Below are positions 46,863-59,354 of a stretch of DNA of 64,000 bases, in pieces; position 1 is the first letter of the stretch; each line of letters begins with the position of its first letter. The DNA is from Triglochin maritima (Eukaryota; Streptophyta; Magnoliopsida; Alismatales; Juncaginaceae), in assembly GCA_963682175.1 (NCBI GenBank), contig OY821777.1, positions 3,241,501 through 3,305,500 on the forward strand, given 5' to 3'. A program made the translations under genes and the position numbers. Under the pieces are notes generated by a model, which saw only the letters and a program-made list of their open reading frames with translations, was not told the DNA's origin and did not search any database.

Positions 46863-49113
46863 ATGGAGTCGTCCCCGAGGCGGAAGCGGAAGGGGATCGC
46901 GACCATAGCCCCTCACTTTTCGTGCGGAGACGACAATTTCGATCCTTGTAGGAAGAGATTTAGGGAGGAGAGGCGGTCGGACGACGAAAAAATCCAATCT
47001 TGCGACCGGAAGGCGGTTATGACGGCCCCCCCGTGTGGCGGGTCGTCGTCGATCGGGTGCCCCGGGAGGGGTTTGAAGCGGAAGTTGGGGTGTGTCGATT
47101 TGGCGATTAGGGTTTGCCGGAAGAAGAAGTTGGAGCAGGAGTATGTGGTCGGGAGGTCGATCGGGCAGGGGAAATTCGGGTCGGTTAGGTTGTGTAGGAG
47201 TAGGGTCGGTCGGGGCGAGGAGTTTGCTTGTAAGTCGTTGGCGAAGAACGGGGAGGAGACGGTCCAGAGGGAGGTTGAGATAATGCAGCATTTGTCAGGG
47301 CACCCTGGCGTTGTTACGCTTAAGGCCGTTTTCGAGGATTCGGATTGCTTCCATCTTGTTATGGAGCTTTGCTCTGGCGGAAGGTTGTTGGATCATATGG
47401 TTAGGGAAGGGAGTTTCTCGGAGCAATGTGGGGCGCGTATGGTTAAGGAGTTGGTTTCGGTTATTAAGTATTGTCATGAGATGGGGGTTGTGCATAGGGA
47501 TGTTAAACCGGAGAATATACTTCTAACCGCTTTTGGGACGATGAAGCTTGCTGACTTTGGTCTGGCTGTCAGGGTTACTAATGGTACTTACTGAACGATA
47601 ACCACCGTGTTCTTGATGTGGAACAATGTATTTTGAAATTTCATGTGTATATACTGTTAGGTACAGCATTATTGAATGTTATACGTTCATGCAGTGAGGC
47701 TAATGTCAGTCAGAGAGTGTAGTTTTTTCAGCATGATTTTGAAGACAAATCAGATTAGTGCTATGATTTCTTTGCTGTACTTGTACATTGGGTTGTTAAT
47801 CGTGGTGGAGTAGTTTCAATTTGATGTTGACATATTGTTTCCTAGGAATACAAATGTATCATTGAATTAGATTGTGTTCATGGTTATGTAAGCTTTTCAA
47901 TCTGAAGTATCGCACTTTCATGCTATCGACATGCTTTTCTTGCATTTGTTTACTTTCCAGTATACTTGCAGCTTTCTCGATCATCAGAGTTGAGTTATGT
48001 TTTGAAAAATGTTGATTAAATGCAGATACAACTATGCTTTCAACCATTTTATTTGACTCTTTGAGACTTTCTATGTTTGTCTCCTCTTGTTGGTTTGATG
48101 TATTGAGCTGTAGCTATTTATATGGTAATCCATCATGCTTCTGGTAATCTATGAGGCGATTGAAGGCACTACACTCCTAATTAGCTTCTCCTATATTGTA
48201 TTTTTGAATTTTGTAAAGGACAACCATCCTTAAGCTATCTGAGTAAACTTCATGGCATTAGGTATGCTGTTCTGGTCTATTATCTGATGTTCTGAATTTT
48301 TCGTAGGATCAATTAGATTAAAGTTATTATGAAAATTTCACATCTTCTGGCACATTTTGGTACCTTTTCTTATAGCTCAACCTTTTCATTTTCCTCAGGT
48401 CAGAAACTAACTGGAATCGCTGGAAGTCCAGCATACGTTGCTCCTGAGGTTCTACTAGGTCATTACACAGAGAAGGTTGACATTTGGGGTGCAGGTGTCC
48501 TCCTCCATGCGCTTTTGGTTGGATTTCTCCCATTCCAAGGCGAGTCTCGTGATGCTATTTTTGAAGCCATTAAAACGGTGGACCTTAATTTCCACACTGG
48601 AGTCTTCGAGCCAATCTCAAAACTTGCAAGGGATCTTATTAGCCGAATGCTAACCAGAGATGTATCTAAAAGATTGTCGGCTGAAGAAGTATTAAGTAGG
48701 TTTTACCAGAGTTTTACAATTGCTAAATACCATGCATGTTTAGGAGCATGATCAGGATTCATGTTCTGTTGCCTGTGTGTGCAGGACACCCTTGGATCAT
48801 GTTCTACACAGAATTCCTGCCGAACTCATTGCCATCTGAACCACAGATGAGAACTAACCACAGCATTGTTTCCCGAGTTGTAAATAGAGTCCAGGAAAAT
48901 GGTAGACCTCATATTCCCATTTCACACTCATCTGGGAGTTCAACTCAAAACTCAGAGGAGGTGGACACCAACGGCTTTGCTGATGCACTTGCTGCTGCGA
49001 TCGGACGTGTGACGATATCTGAGCCAAAGCGGAGCCGGCTATGTGCCACTCCAACTCCCGTTCAACAGGAATGCTCTTCTAATCTGAAATCCAACCTCTG
49101 CGCAGCATTTTGA
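46863..49113 (+). CDS. PEPKR2: PEPKR2-like serine/threonine protein kinase, 448 aa
   Basis: Exons 46863-47583, 48399-48695 and 48785-49113, in phase. An upstream in-frame ATG at 46827 would add 12 residues; I prefer MESSPRRKRKG. The N-terminus is basic (a nuclear-type 'SPRRKRKG' and 'LKRKLG'). The kinase domain starts 'YVVGRSIGQGKFGSVRLC' (glycine loop), then 'FACKSL' (Lys), 'VVHRDVKPENILL' (catalytic loop), 'LADFGLA' (DFG), 'GSPAYVAPEVL' (activation end) and 'RHPWI' built across the exon 2/3 join. Family: CDPK/SnRK superfamily, PEP-carboxylase-kinase-related 2; no EF hands. The C-tail ('DALAAAIGRVTISEPKRSR') matches this group in position. Substrate unknown. Confidence 0.9.
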
Positions 49114-50836
49114 AGATCCTGATGTGCAGAAACGGATTTTGTGACATGAACCACTCACTGTGAATAGCGTCAACAAGAACAGCAGGGAACTCTAAGGCCA
49201 AGGCTTAAGCTGGAGCCGATTTTGTAACTTCTATCTGGTTTCTGGGCTTATGTATTGTTAGTAATAATAAGCTAATTTGACTGATCAGGAGGATTCTTGT
49301 AAATTACATGTACATACATCCACTCATGCTTAATAGCATCTCTGCTTGATAGTCTAGTGCAGTCTGACAGATGCTGACTTCACTGCTTCTGTAATTCCTA
49401 ATTCAATTCGTTTGATTCGTTTCTCAAAATAGAAATTGGTTTGTTACTTCATCTTTTGTATAGTAGTGTCAACGAAGCTACAGAGGTTTGCAATAGTTGG
49501 TCCAAAGTCCAAACCAATCTGCCACTTAACCTATCTTAACCTGCATATTTTAGTTCTATTAGTTATTTAGTTTGGAATGGATATGCATCTGGCACTCACA
49601 TGGTCGCAGGTGTTAACTGAATTCAATCCCTAAAAAGGGTTTGGAAATCAAACAGGTTGCTTTTTAAAGCCTTGAGAAGATATTGGCTCAGCGAAGTCGA
49701 CACATGGGGCCATTTTAAAAGGAAAAGTATAAGACAACAGCCAGCAACTCTTAACATATCTTGATGCTTCTAACGACCCAATTAACCGGTGCCATCAGCT
49801 GTGTAATCTAGTTAATGAATATGCTTTGTTTAGAACATGTTTGATGGTGCTGTAGCTTGTAATTATGTTTCGAGCTATGACTTATGAGAAGGTTTTCTTT
49901 ACGCTCAAGTCGAAGACAAGCTCAGTCATCAAGCAATCTTTGGAGTCATCAAGCTCAGTCATCAAGCTATGACTTACAGCTGACTTCAAGGATCTTGGTC
50001 GTTGGTATTTAAAATTTGATTTTAAAATTTGAATTATGCGTGCTTGTTAGGATGACGTCATTGTAAATTCGCTCATTCATCTCAAAATTTGAAAATGGGA
50101 TCCTGGAAGGGAGTAGAATATTCTACACTCATTCAGCATTTACCACAAAACAACGGAATATGGCTACTGTTGATTTAATTTTTTAAAATATTAATAGTGG
50201 CCACTTTTGTTATAAATTCAACGTCTCACTAGTATCAAATTCGATCTTCTTGTAAGTGGGTGTGGGCCCATCTTATTTGCTCACACTTTCAAATAACCAA
50301 TACGATAACATAAAAAATCGAGCCCCATAGATCGCTGATAAGTCTAAAATGTAAACTACATCGAATTGAACTTAACACTTGAGAGCACTCATTTCGTTTA
50401 AACCATAAGTACGTTGATATGCATTTAAACTCAAATAAGCATCACCAATAACATAACTGGACCGAATGGTAACGGCTTAAGGCTCTGGTTGAAACGTATT
50501 CTAATCAGAAATGCGAATAGGATTCATTCTAAACCAATATGAACAACCACCTATAGTATACATGAAGCCCAGTGCTTGGCAAACAGCAGATATACAAGCG
50601 AACGTCGTCACTGATCACGCATGACAAAATCATACAAGGATACACCCCTGTTTCAGCAACTGAAAACTGTCGCTTATAACCAGTAATCTAGTTCAAAAGC
50701 CAAATCAAAAAGTAATATTCAAACTCATGTATACCATAATATCTATATATGTGAAGGGTAAGGTCCCATTTACATAATTGTGTGACAGTACGACATACGG
50801 ATTAAGCATAGCATGTTACTTATCAGAACAGACTTG
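49114..50836. other. spacer between convergent genes, no gene seen
   Basis: Holds the 3' UTR of the kinase (+) and the 3' side of the SNARE gene (-). Near 49920-49980 'tcatcaag' plus 'ctcagtcatcaagc' repeats. No coding exon. Confidence 0.4.
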
Positions 50837-53333
50837 TTATCTCCTGGAAAACTTAGACCAGAGGTATACCAAGAAAAAGCAAAGCAGTGCAAACAATATC
50901 ACATGGAAAAGATGGTTGGAGCCTTGACGGATGATGCTATTGTTCATTCTTCTCATGTTATTCTTCAGGCCCGCTTGAGCTTTTATGACTGTCATTTGCT
51001 GTGAAAAGATGTGATGATGAGATGGAATAATTGAATCAAGAAAGGAAGTTAGACTTCTTCTGAAAAGTATGCTTCCTACTGTATTTGACCTACAAAAGTC
51101 CCTTACTTTCCTATCATTACCGCCAAGTCAAAAAAAGAAAAGAAAAAAGGAATTCAGTTCCTTCATATAGATGCCAAGCATATATTCTTTTAAACGTAAC
51201 CCCCAATCCACCAGTTGAACATTTGCATTATTAGGAAGATCTTTAATAAAAAGGAATTTGGGGGAAAAGTTGTTGTATTTCATATCTTTTACATAGCAAT
51301 CATCCTGAAAGTGATGTCAGCATGTCGCTCTCTAGGAGAAAGCAGTACTACTAGGATAACATAGAGATCACATAATGAGAATTCTATTGAAAAATATAAA
51401 TGCTGTGTAATTCTTACCAATTTCGCCAGGAAGTCATTTTGAAATTTTGCTTCATCTTCTATCTCTAAGGCTACCTGTTCCAAAAAAAAGATACAAAAAT
51501 ATTTTGTTCAGCAAAGAGTGTCATTGACTATAGTACTGTTAAAAATAAGAGTTAATTTGAAATTCTAGGGTGAAGAGAATCCATGGTAATTACTACTTGT
51601 TGTTATTCATGGTAATGTGTCACTCACTGAATAAAGTATTGAGAAGTACGATTTGAAACAATGCCAGTTTGATGTTTTCTACCTCAAGAATCAGTGTGAC
51701 ATCAACTATGAGTGTCAGTTATTCAAATAATATTATAATAACATGCAAATGTGTATGAGATAATTTTCAAAGAATGAAAAACTATAGTCAACTAATATAC
51801 TTCGCACGAAAAAAGAATGTAGATTCCTACTATTACAGAGAAAGACAAACACTTCTAGTATTACGTTGAGCTAATCCAAAATTTTAGATAAGAATCCACT
51901 TAACAAGTTATATAACCAAATACCTCCTTCACAATGCTCTAGTTCATTACAAGTTCACAAGTTTTAGAACTTGTAAACCCAACTCCATAATTCTTTGGCA
52001 TGCAATATTCATTTACATTTTAGGCTACCACAGAATGGTTCTAGGGATATAACAACAGTTGCTAAGAACAATTGACTAATATCGTTTCTCATGTGCTTAA
52101 ATCTGAACACCTTGCAAATAAAAGTTTAATACTCAACATTTCTTTACAAAGTTTCCAGTTAGAAATGGAACACATTTAGAGTGTAGTGGTGTCAGGAATA
52201 GGAGCACAATAACATTATTGGCTAAGACAAGCTACTCTTGCGACATGCACTCTAGGATAACAATTTAATGACAATTCTAGAATATCATGTCCATCTATAC
52301 ATGTTGTAATTACACAGATTCATTTAGGAATATTTTTTTTTTCATGAAAAGACAATGTGATAACTTTGTTCATTTACAATTAACAATTTACTGAGAGTCA
52401 GAGAATGACCGTCTATTCTACATGGTAAAGTATAGACTGGCTACCACCTAAGACCCAATTAGTTTCTCATCGCTAAAATAAGATAACAATTGGGACGTAT
52501 GTTCATGAGTACTACCACACTAACATAATTCTTAAGCAACTTAATCACCCAATTTTGTACTTGTGGTAGTGCAGTTTAAGAAGGCGTGGCTAATAGCTTT
52601 CATGCATAAGTGAAATACCGAATCAAGCTTTGTGTGAGTGAAGTATTGGTCATTACTCATTACCCTACCCCAATGAATTTTTCTCATAAAGGAATTTTTT
52701 TTACCGATTGACACTCATTTGGTTTCATCTTACCTTGCACCGTCAAAATAGTTTCTGAAGGGGGGGAATTCCCGAGGTGATCTAACAAAATATGGTATCA
52801 TAAAACAACAAGAAATATCAAATTTCATACCAAACAATGACAACATGCGAATTCATAACCTAAAAGTCGAATCACAACTTCTGCATCAAGATGTTCGCAA
52901 CCACGATTCTATAACCCCAACTCGTCTCACTCCGACATTTGTTCACGAGCCGATACGTGCTAATCAAATTTGCATGTAGCCTTTCCTTTCAAAAATGTTT
53001 TGAAAAATTACAAGGTTCAAACGGAGTTTGTAAATATGTGTTTTTCTTAATAATTCTTCGGAAAGAGAATGAAAAGGGGGATTTAATCTGATAATACAAA
53101 AACCTTACGCCTTTCAACTTGCGAAGCTTGTGGTGGAGTCCAGTGATCTCTTCGTCCAAATCGGCGTGCATGGGGTCGATCCGCAACTGGATCTCCCCCG
53201 AGTTGGGCCCACCCGTCGACCTACCGCCCATTCCATCCCTGAAAGAAACCCCCGATTCCGGAGATTGAGAACGTCGAATCGTGAAACATGAGAATAGAAA
53301 AAACCAGACATACCTTGATCTTAAATTCGACAT
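50837..53333 (-). CDS. Bet1-like Qc-SNARE, 122 aa, four exons
   Basis: Exons in transcript order: 53333-53314 (20 nt), 53238-53109, 51474-51418 and 50998-50837; phases agree. The protein starts MSNLRSRDGMGGRS. Then comes 'GEIQLRIDPMHADLDEEITG', the coiled SNARE helix through 'EIEDEAKFQNDFLAKLQMTV' and 'KAQAGLKNNMRRMNNSII', and a C-terminal membrane anchor 'HVILFALLCFFLVYLWSKF' followed by SRR. This matches plant Bet1-like proteins of the At4g14600 type, which mediate ER-Golgi vesicle fusion. Length is slightly under the usual 130-140 aa because of a short N-terminus. The first coding exon is tiny and easily missed. A 1.6-kb intron separates exons 2 and 3. Confidence 0.92.
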
Positions 53334-54312
53334 GAGGAGACGAATCCGCACGGAAGGAAGGAAGGATTCCGGAAGACGAGAAGAGAGCAGAAACGAGGAA
53401 CGAGATGGGAAGGGACCTTTTGTGTTTCGGGTCGGACCACGAGGAAGCCGGTCGGTTTAAATGATCCGTTTATGATCACACCAAGTTCAGATTACACCTT
53501 TCCGCATTAGGATTCGTTGTGATGATTTGTTTACGCCCAAACTAACCCTCCCCGCCCGAATACACCCCACTCGTTACTTGATACTCATCTGGCAAAATGT
53601 CTCTTGCCCAAGCAAACACCCGTGACTTCAAGTCTCGCGGTATCATGTTTTTGTAAAACTATCTGAGCGTATCATGTTTGTTAGATTTACTGAATGTACT
53701 ATTCCTTTTTTTATATATTTGAAAGAATAAAAGCCTCAAAGGCTGTAATTCTCGACCTCAAAAACTACTTCCACTACAAAATAAAGGAGTGCATCATTTA
53801 CCTTATGATCATTTAATGTTTAGAACATTTTGATCAAGTACAATTATCTTCTAAGAATATTGTTTTGGTCGGTTAATAAAATCAGACCCACATTGCGCGT
53901 TCATCTATTTTCCTCAATAAGAAATTTGACATAAAACACAAACTCCTTTCGACTTTGTAAGTCTGAAATGCAACGCTACTGTTTGGAGTATTAACCAAAA
54001 GAAAACAGCCTACTAGAACAGAAAAATAGAGTTTAACTGTAATCCAACACATTCAAAGGAGAAATCCACTAAACTAGAGTCTAAGGTATCATCACAATAA
54101 CAACCACACAAAACAGAAACTAAAGCAAACAAGTTACTAGTGGTAGTTGAGATGACACTGGTAAAAGAGAAAAACAACAGAACATAAGAAAGGAAAGACA
54201 TGTTGAAAGAGAAAACAAACTATTCTAACATGATATATTCTAACATGATAAAACTTGGGAGGCCAACGGCCACGAACTAATACTCCATCAGACACGCATT
54301 CAAATATTTGCC
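53334..54312. other. spacer between two minus-strand genes
   Basis: The promoter of the SNARE gene lies immediately right of 53333. The HSP70 3' UTR lies near 54200-54312, where 'ctaacatgata' occurs twice in a row. No gene seen. Confidence 0.4.
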
Positions 54313-56220
54313 TCAAACTGTTTTCCAGATGTTCTCTAGCTGGGTCCTCTTCACATCGTATGCTCGGGCCTCCATCTGAGAATCCTGATCATTTGACCAC
54401 TTGATTGCTTCTGCCACAGCGGCCTCGACCCTTCGCTTTTCAACGTGCCCAACAGAACTTCCTCTTAACTTGTTTCGGACAGTGTAAGCATACCTTTCCA
54501 GTTCATTTTTAGCGACAGCCCTCGCCTTCCTGATATCATCCTCAGCCTTATAATTCTTGGCTGCCTCTATCATCCTATCCATTTCTTCTTCGTTGAGTTT
54601 CCCTTTCTCATTAGTGATTGTAATTTCTGCATGATTACCCGAGTCTTCATCCTTGGCCGAGACATTCATGATACCATCCTCATCAATACTAAAAGACACT
54701 TCAATTTTAGGCACATAGACAGGCGCTGGGGTAATACCTCTAAGAACAAAATTTCCCAACAAGTTATTATCACTTGCCATACATCTCTCTCCCTGGTAGA
54801 TGGGGAAACTGACAGAGGTTTGGAAATCTTCAATTGTGGTGTACCCTGCCTTCTTCGTGGTGGGAATTGGCGTGTTTCTTGGCACCACAACAGACATAAG
54901 GTCCCCTTTGATAGCTACTCCAAGGGACAATGGGGTGACATCAAGAAGTACAAGCTCTTGCACTTCCCCACTCAACATGGCGGCTTGGATGGCAGCACCA
55001 TTAGCCACTGCCTCATCAGGATTGATCGCGTTTGTTAAAGCCTTCCCACCAAGGAACTCCTGCAACATTTGTTGCACCTTTGGGATTCTCGTAGAACCGC
55101 CAACAAGCACAACCTCATCAACATCAGATTTGTCCATCCGGGAATCGTTAATACACTGCTGTAGAGGGTCCAAACACTTCATGAACAGATCATCATTAAG
55201 GTCTTCGAACTTGGCTCTGGTTATCTTCGCGTGAAAATCAATCCCACCGTAGAGAGAATCTATATCAATTGTTGCATTAGCAGCAAAGGAAAGATTCCGC
55301 TTGGCTCTTTCACATGCTGTCCTAAGCCTCCTGAGAGCCTTGGGGCTCTGGGTAATGTCGGCTTGATGCTTCCTCTTAAAATCTTGCACGAAATGATTGA
55401 CCATGTTATGGTCAAAATCTTCACCACCTAAGTGGGTGTCTCCAGCAGTGGCCTTCACCTCAAGAAGACCATCTTCAATCACAAGAATAGTAACATCAAA
55501 TGTTCCACCTCCAAGATCAAAGATTAGAACATTCTTCTTCTCACGATCACCACTACGTTTCTTGTCTAGCCCATATGCGATTGCAGCAGCCGTAGGCTCA
55601 TTGATAATGCGCAGGATGTTAAGACCGGCAATTCGACCGGAATCTCTGGTGCAACGTCTTTGTGAGTCATTGAAATAAGCGGGAACCGTAACAACTGCAT
55701 TTTTTACTTCACATCCGAGGTTCAACTCTGCAATCTCCCGCATTTGGCTGAGCACCATCGAAGAGATCTCCTCAGCCGCAAACTTCTTCTCTTCGCCTTT
55801 GTAGTTCACCACTATCATGGGCTTGTCTTCTTTTCCAGGCACCACCTTGAAGGGCCAATGTTGGATGTCTCTCTGCACAACCTCATCACTGAATCTTCTA
55901 CCAATCAGCCTCTTGGCATCTGAGAATTGTCAAATAATAAAAAACACGGAGTGTCATGTAAAATTCATACTAATGAGTGGTAAAGAGAATTGAGATCGAT
56001 TACCAAAGACAGTATTTTCAGGGTTGAGAGCAACTTGGTTAAGAGCACCGTCGCCAACAAGGCGCTCACAGTCGGTGAAAGCAACATAGGATGGTGTGAT
56101 TCGGTTACCCTGACCATTTTCGAAAATCTCAACACTTCCACGGCGATAAACACCAACACAAGAGTATGTTGTACCCAAGTCAATTCCAATTGCAGGACCA
56201 TCAACTCCAGTTTTTTCCAT
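54313..56220 (-). CDS. cytosolic-type HSP70 chaperone lacking the usual C-terminal tail, 607 aa
   Basis: Exon 1 56220-56004 and exon 2 55919-54313 join at '[13 protein letters not shown]', the conserved plant HSP70 intron site. The nucleotide-binding domain carries '[17 protein letters not shown]', '[17 protein letters not shown]' and '[15 protein letters not shown]'. The substrate domain carries '[11 protein letters not shown]' and '[20 protein letters not shown]'. It ends '...[20 protein letters not shown]', about 40-45 residues short of typical cytosolic HSC70. It therefore lacks the glycine-rich tail and the EEVD motif that binds TPR co-chaperones. Several positions differ from the consensus ('[15 protein letters not shown]'). 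The stop is a clean TGA with no degenerate tail beyond it, so this is a divergent paralogue and not a recent truncation. Confidence 0.93.
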
Positions 56221-56309
56221 ATCAGAAGAATCAGTGTTTCAAAATTGCAGTTTAAGGGCGAAAATTCCCGGTGACGGTGTGGTTGGGAAGGTGGACGCAG
56301 CCGAGGGGA

Positions 56310-56317
56310 TTTTATAA
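56310..56317 (-). promoter_or_regulatory. TATA box of the HSP70 gene
   Basis: On the minus strand 'ttataaaa' lies about 90 bp upstream of the ATG. I looked for clustered GAA/TTC heat-shock elements above it and found no convincing trimer. Confidence 0.55.
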
Positions 56318-56664
56318 GGCTCCATTCAAGTGTTTAGACTTCCCAATATATTTATTAGATTCTAAAGTTTGAAAAGCGTTTAGACTTCCCATGTCATCAA
56401 TTAAAAACGTAGAATTATTTCCTGGACAGTGGACAGTTCCCCACATATATATTTTTATGCTCTTGTTAGCTTAATTTTAATAAATAATAACAGAGTTGAG
56501 GGTTTGACATAGTAGTGCTATTTTTCTCCTTCCACGTATTGGTAGGAAAATTGTTTACGTAAGTTTGATATTGTTGAAATAGTACAGGTTCAAATCTGAA
56601 CAGTAACTATATATGCTAAATCTAATCTAATGGTGTGAAACCATTTTAGTTGTCTCATTTCTCT

Positions 56665-56765
56665 TACACCATGCTTAACAACGCTCAGGCTACCCCGGAC
56701 ATCCTGTTCTCTAACTCCGTCACGTCAGTTCACTACACCTACCTAAAAACTCTTTAACCACGCCT
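56665..56765. mobile_element. fragment of the Tourist-like MITE family
   Basis: 'ttacaccatgcttaacaacg' followed by 'ctcagg' and 'cgtcacgtcagtt' parallels the left end of the MITE at 12080 ('ttagaccattgttaacagcg', 'ctcagg', 'agtcacgtcag'). The right end is not recognisable. Confidence 0.5.
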
Positions 56766-57304
56766 GAGTGACAATTGTCTCATTTCTGGTTGGAAAAAGA
56801 AGAAATGACGTCAGGATCGTCTGCATGCCCATCAAGTGTGAAGAAAACAAAAAACAATGGTAAAAGTACATTAGACTTTGAAAGCAACACCGACTCATGG
56901 AGTTTTCAAAAAAAAACACCGACTCATGGAACTTGGGGCTATGCATCGTCTTAACTAGTATTAGTTTTGTAATTAATGTTACGAATATAAAGAAATCATG
57001 GTCCACGGAACAGTTCCATAAGTTAAATTAAATTACTATTTACTTATTTAGAGGGTTGTAGATTTGTATTTCAAACTATTACGCCTACTGTTTAAATTCT
57101 CACTATGGTGGGAGTGGATGTCACATTTATATTTTCTTTTCAAATTCATTGGAGGCAAACCCTTCGATTTGCGTCTATTACATTCCCATAGATGACGTGA
57201 CATGTCTTAATCCATGGCCGTTTTAGGTCAGAATATATTCCCTTTCAATTAAATTTGCCACCGTTTAAGATTCCCACAAAGGATGGGAACGGGAGTTAAT
57301 ATAT
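56766..57304. other. spacer, no gene
   Basis: AT-rich, with no recognisable exon or RNA. It separates the HSP70 upstream region from the MULE pair. Confidence 0.4.
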
Positions 57305-57489
57305 GAAAAATGATTTATGAACGCAGCCCGTCACGGACGTGTTTTACGTGGACATTCATGTCAACTCTTACACGGTCAAATCAATGATTTTTTTTGTTTT
57401 TTCTTCCTGATGTCCATTCAAATCGCATTAAATGTGTTTCAACTCAGCATGTTCTCTCTCTCCACGCAAATACAAATATGATGACACTT

Positions 57490-58020
57490 TTTCTTTCTTC
57501 TTCGTTTTTCTGTCATGGGCACTCCAACAATGCAGCAAAGATGTTGTGGTGTGAAGACTTCCCGATGATCTTGTCAGCGTTAGCATCGTGAATGAGACGA
57601 TCCGGTGGTGAAGACTTACGTCTGTGCAGTTTATGTTGTACCTCTCTCCGTAATAAATCACAATTTCGAGCAACATATTATTTCGAAGAAGCGTCTGATG
57701 CCGACTCCCAGGGTTCTTCACAACGTAAGCAGCGTGAATGGGATGGTCGATCACACTCTTTCTTTCTTCTTCATTCTTTTTCTGCCACGGGCACTCCAAC
57801 AGTGCAACAAAGATGTTGTGGTGTGAAGACTTCCCGAGGTTCTTGTCAGCGTTGACATCTTGAATGAGACGATCCGGTGGTGAAGACTTACGTCTGTGCA
57901 GTTTATGTTGTACCTCTCTCCGGAATTAATCACCATTTTGAGTAAGATATTACGTTGAAGAAGCGTCTGATGCCGACTCACAGGGTTCTTCACAACGTAA
58001 GCAGCGTGAATGAGACGGTC
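57490..58020. repeat. two-copy direct repeat of about 265 bp in MULE-A
   Basis: The segment containing 'gggcactccaaca', 'gatgttgtggtgtgaagac', 'gagacgatccggtggtgaag', 'ttatgttgtacctctctcc' and 'gaagaagcgtctgatgccga' occurs at about 57490-57755 and again at 57765-58020. A single partial copy is at about 4830-5050 in MULE-1. Confidence 0.85.
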
Positions 58021-58179
58021 ATGTTTAAGTCTTACATCTTCTTTCTGATTTACTGGGAAAATATATATTATTTTTGTAATTTGTTTGTGTTTGTATTGTT
58101 TGTTTGTCTTTTTGCTCTCATTATATCTTTTTGTGTAATAGTTACCAACAATAATATGTACCATCAATATCTCATTGTA

Positions 58180-59335
58180 TCTACATAAACATGACAAACT
58201 TTCTACATAAATAGGACAAACTTTCTACATAAACAGGACATACTTTCTGTTCCGTTTCTGGACAAACTTCCAACATAAACTAGACAATCATTCTACATAA
58301 ACAGGACAAACTTTGTACATAAACATGACAAACTTTCTGTTCCATTTCTGCACAAACTTCCAACATAAACTGGACAAACATTCTACATAAACATGACAAA
58401 CTTTCTACATAAACAAGATAAACTTTCTACATAAACATGACAAACTTTCTGTTCCATTTCTGAACACACTTTCTTCCTAAACCGGACAACAACTACACTT
58501 ATTCCGGACAACTAATACACTTATTCTGGACAGCAAATACACTTATTCCGGACAGCAAATACACTTATTCCGGACAAATTTTCTGTTCCGTTTTTGGACA
58601 CACTTTCTTCTTATTCTGGACAGCAACTACACTTATTCTGGATAACAAATACACTTATTCCGGAGAGCAACTACACTTATTCCGGACAAACTTTCTGTTC
58701 CGTTTTAACACTTTCTTCTTATTCTAGGCAACAACTACACTTATTCCGGACTACAACTACACTTATTCCGGACAAACTTTATACACTTATTCCGGACAAA
58801 CTTTCTGTTCCGTTTCTGGACACACTTTCTTCTTATTCTGGACAGCAACTACACTTATTCTGGACAACAAATACACTTATTCCGGACAACAACTACACTT
58901 ATTCTGGACAACAAATACACTTATTCTGGACAATAACTACACTTATTCCGGACAGCAAATACACTTATTCCGGACAAACTTTCTGTTCCGTTTCTGGACA
59001 CACTTTCTTCTTATTCTGGACAACAACAACACTTATTCCGGACTGCAAATACACTTATTCCGGACAAACTTTTTGTTCCGTTTCTGGACACACTTTTTTC
59101 TTAAATCAGACAACAAATACATTTATTCCGGACAACAAATACACTTATTCCGGACAGGAAAATAGACTTATTTCGGACAACAAATACACTTATTCCGGAC
59201 AACAAAATAGACTTATTCCGGACAACAAATACACTTAAACCAGACAATAAATACACTTATTCCGGACAAGAAAATACACTTATTCTGGACAGACACATAA
59301 CGTAAATCGGACAGACACATAATGTCAACCGCACA
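58180..59335. repeat. long tandem array in MULE-A
   Basis: First 'acaaactttctacataaac' plus 'aggac' units, then 'cttattccggacaac' plus 'aaatacac' units with longer 'tttctgttccgtttctggac' units between. Same vocabulary as the MULE-1 array, but longer. The 214-codon frame across it (58594-59238) is an artefact of a repeat whose period keeps frame. Confidence 0.85.
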
Positions 59336-59354
59336 CACACATAAAGTAAGCTAG

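Noticed and set aside
54631..55678. Several plus-strand frames (66-144 codons)
   Set aside because: Antisense shadows of the HSP70 coding exon.
56605..56625. Box-B-like 'ggttcaaatc' as a possible tRNA or SINE
   Set aside because: No box A at the right distance, no cloverleaf and no tail or duplication.
58594..59238. 214-codon frame with 'TYSGQQLHLF' repeats
   Set aside because: Lies wholly in the MULE-A tandem array; the repeat period keeps the frame open. No domain.
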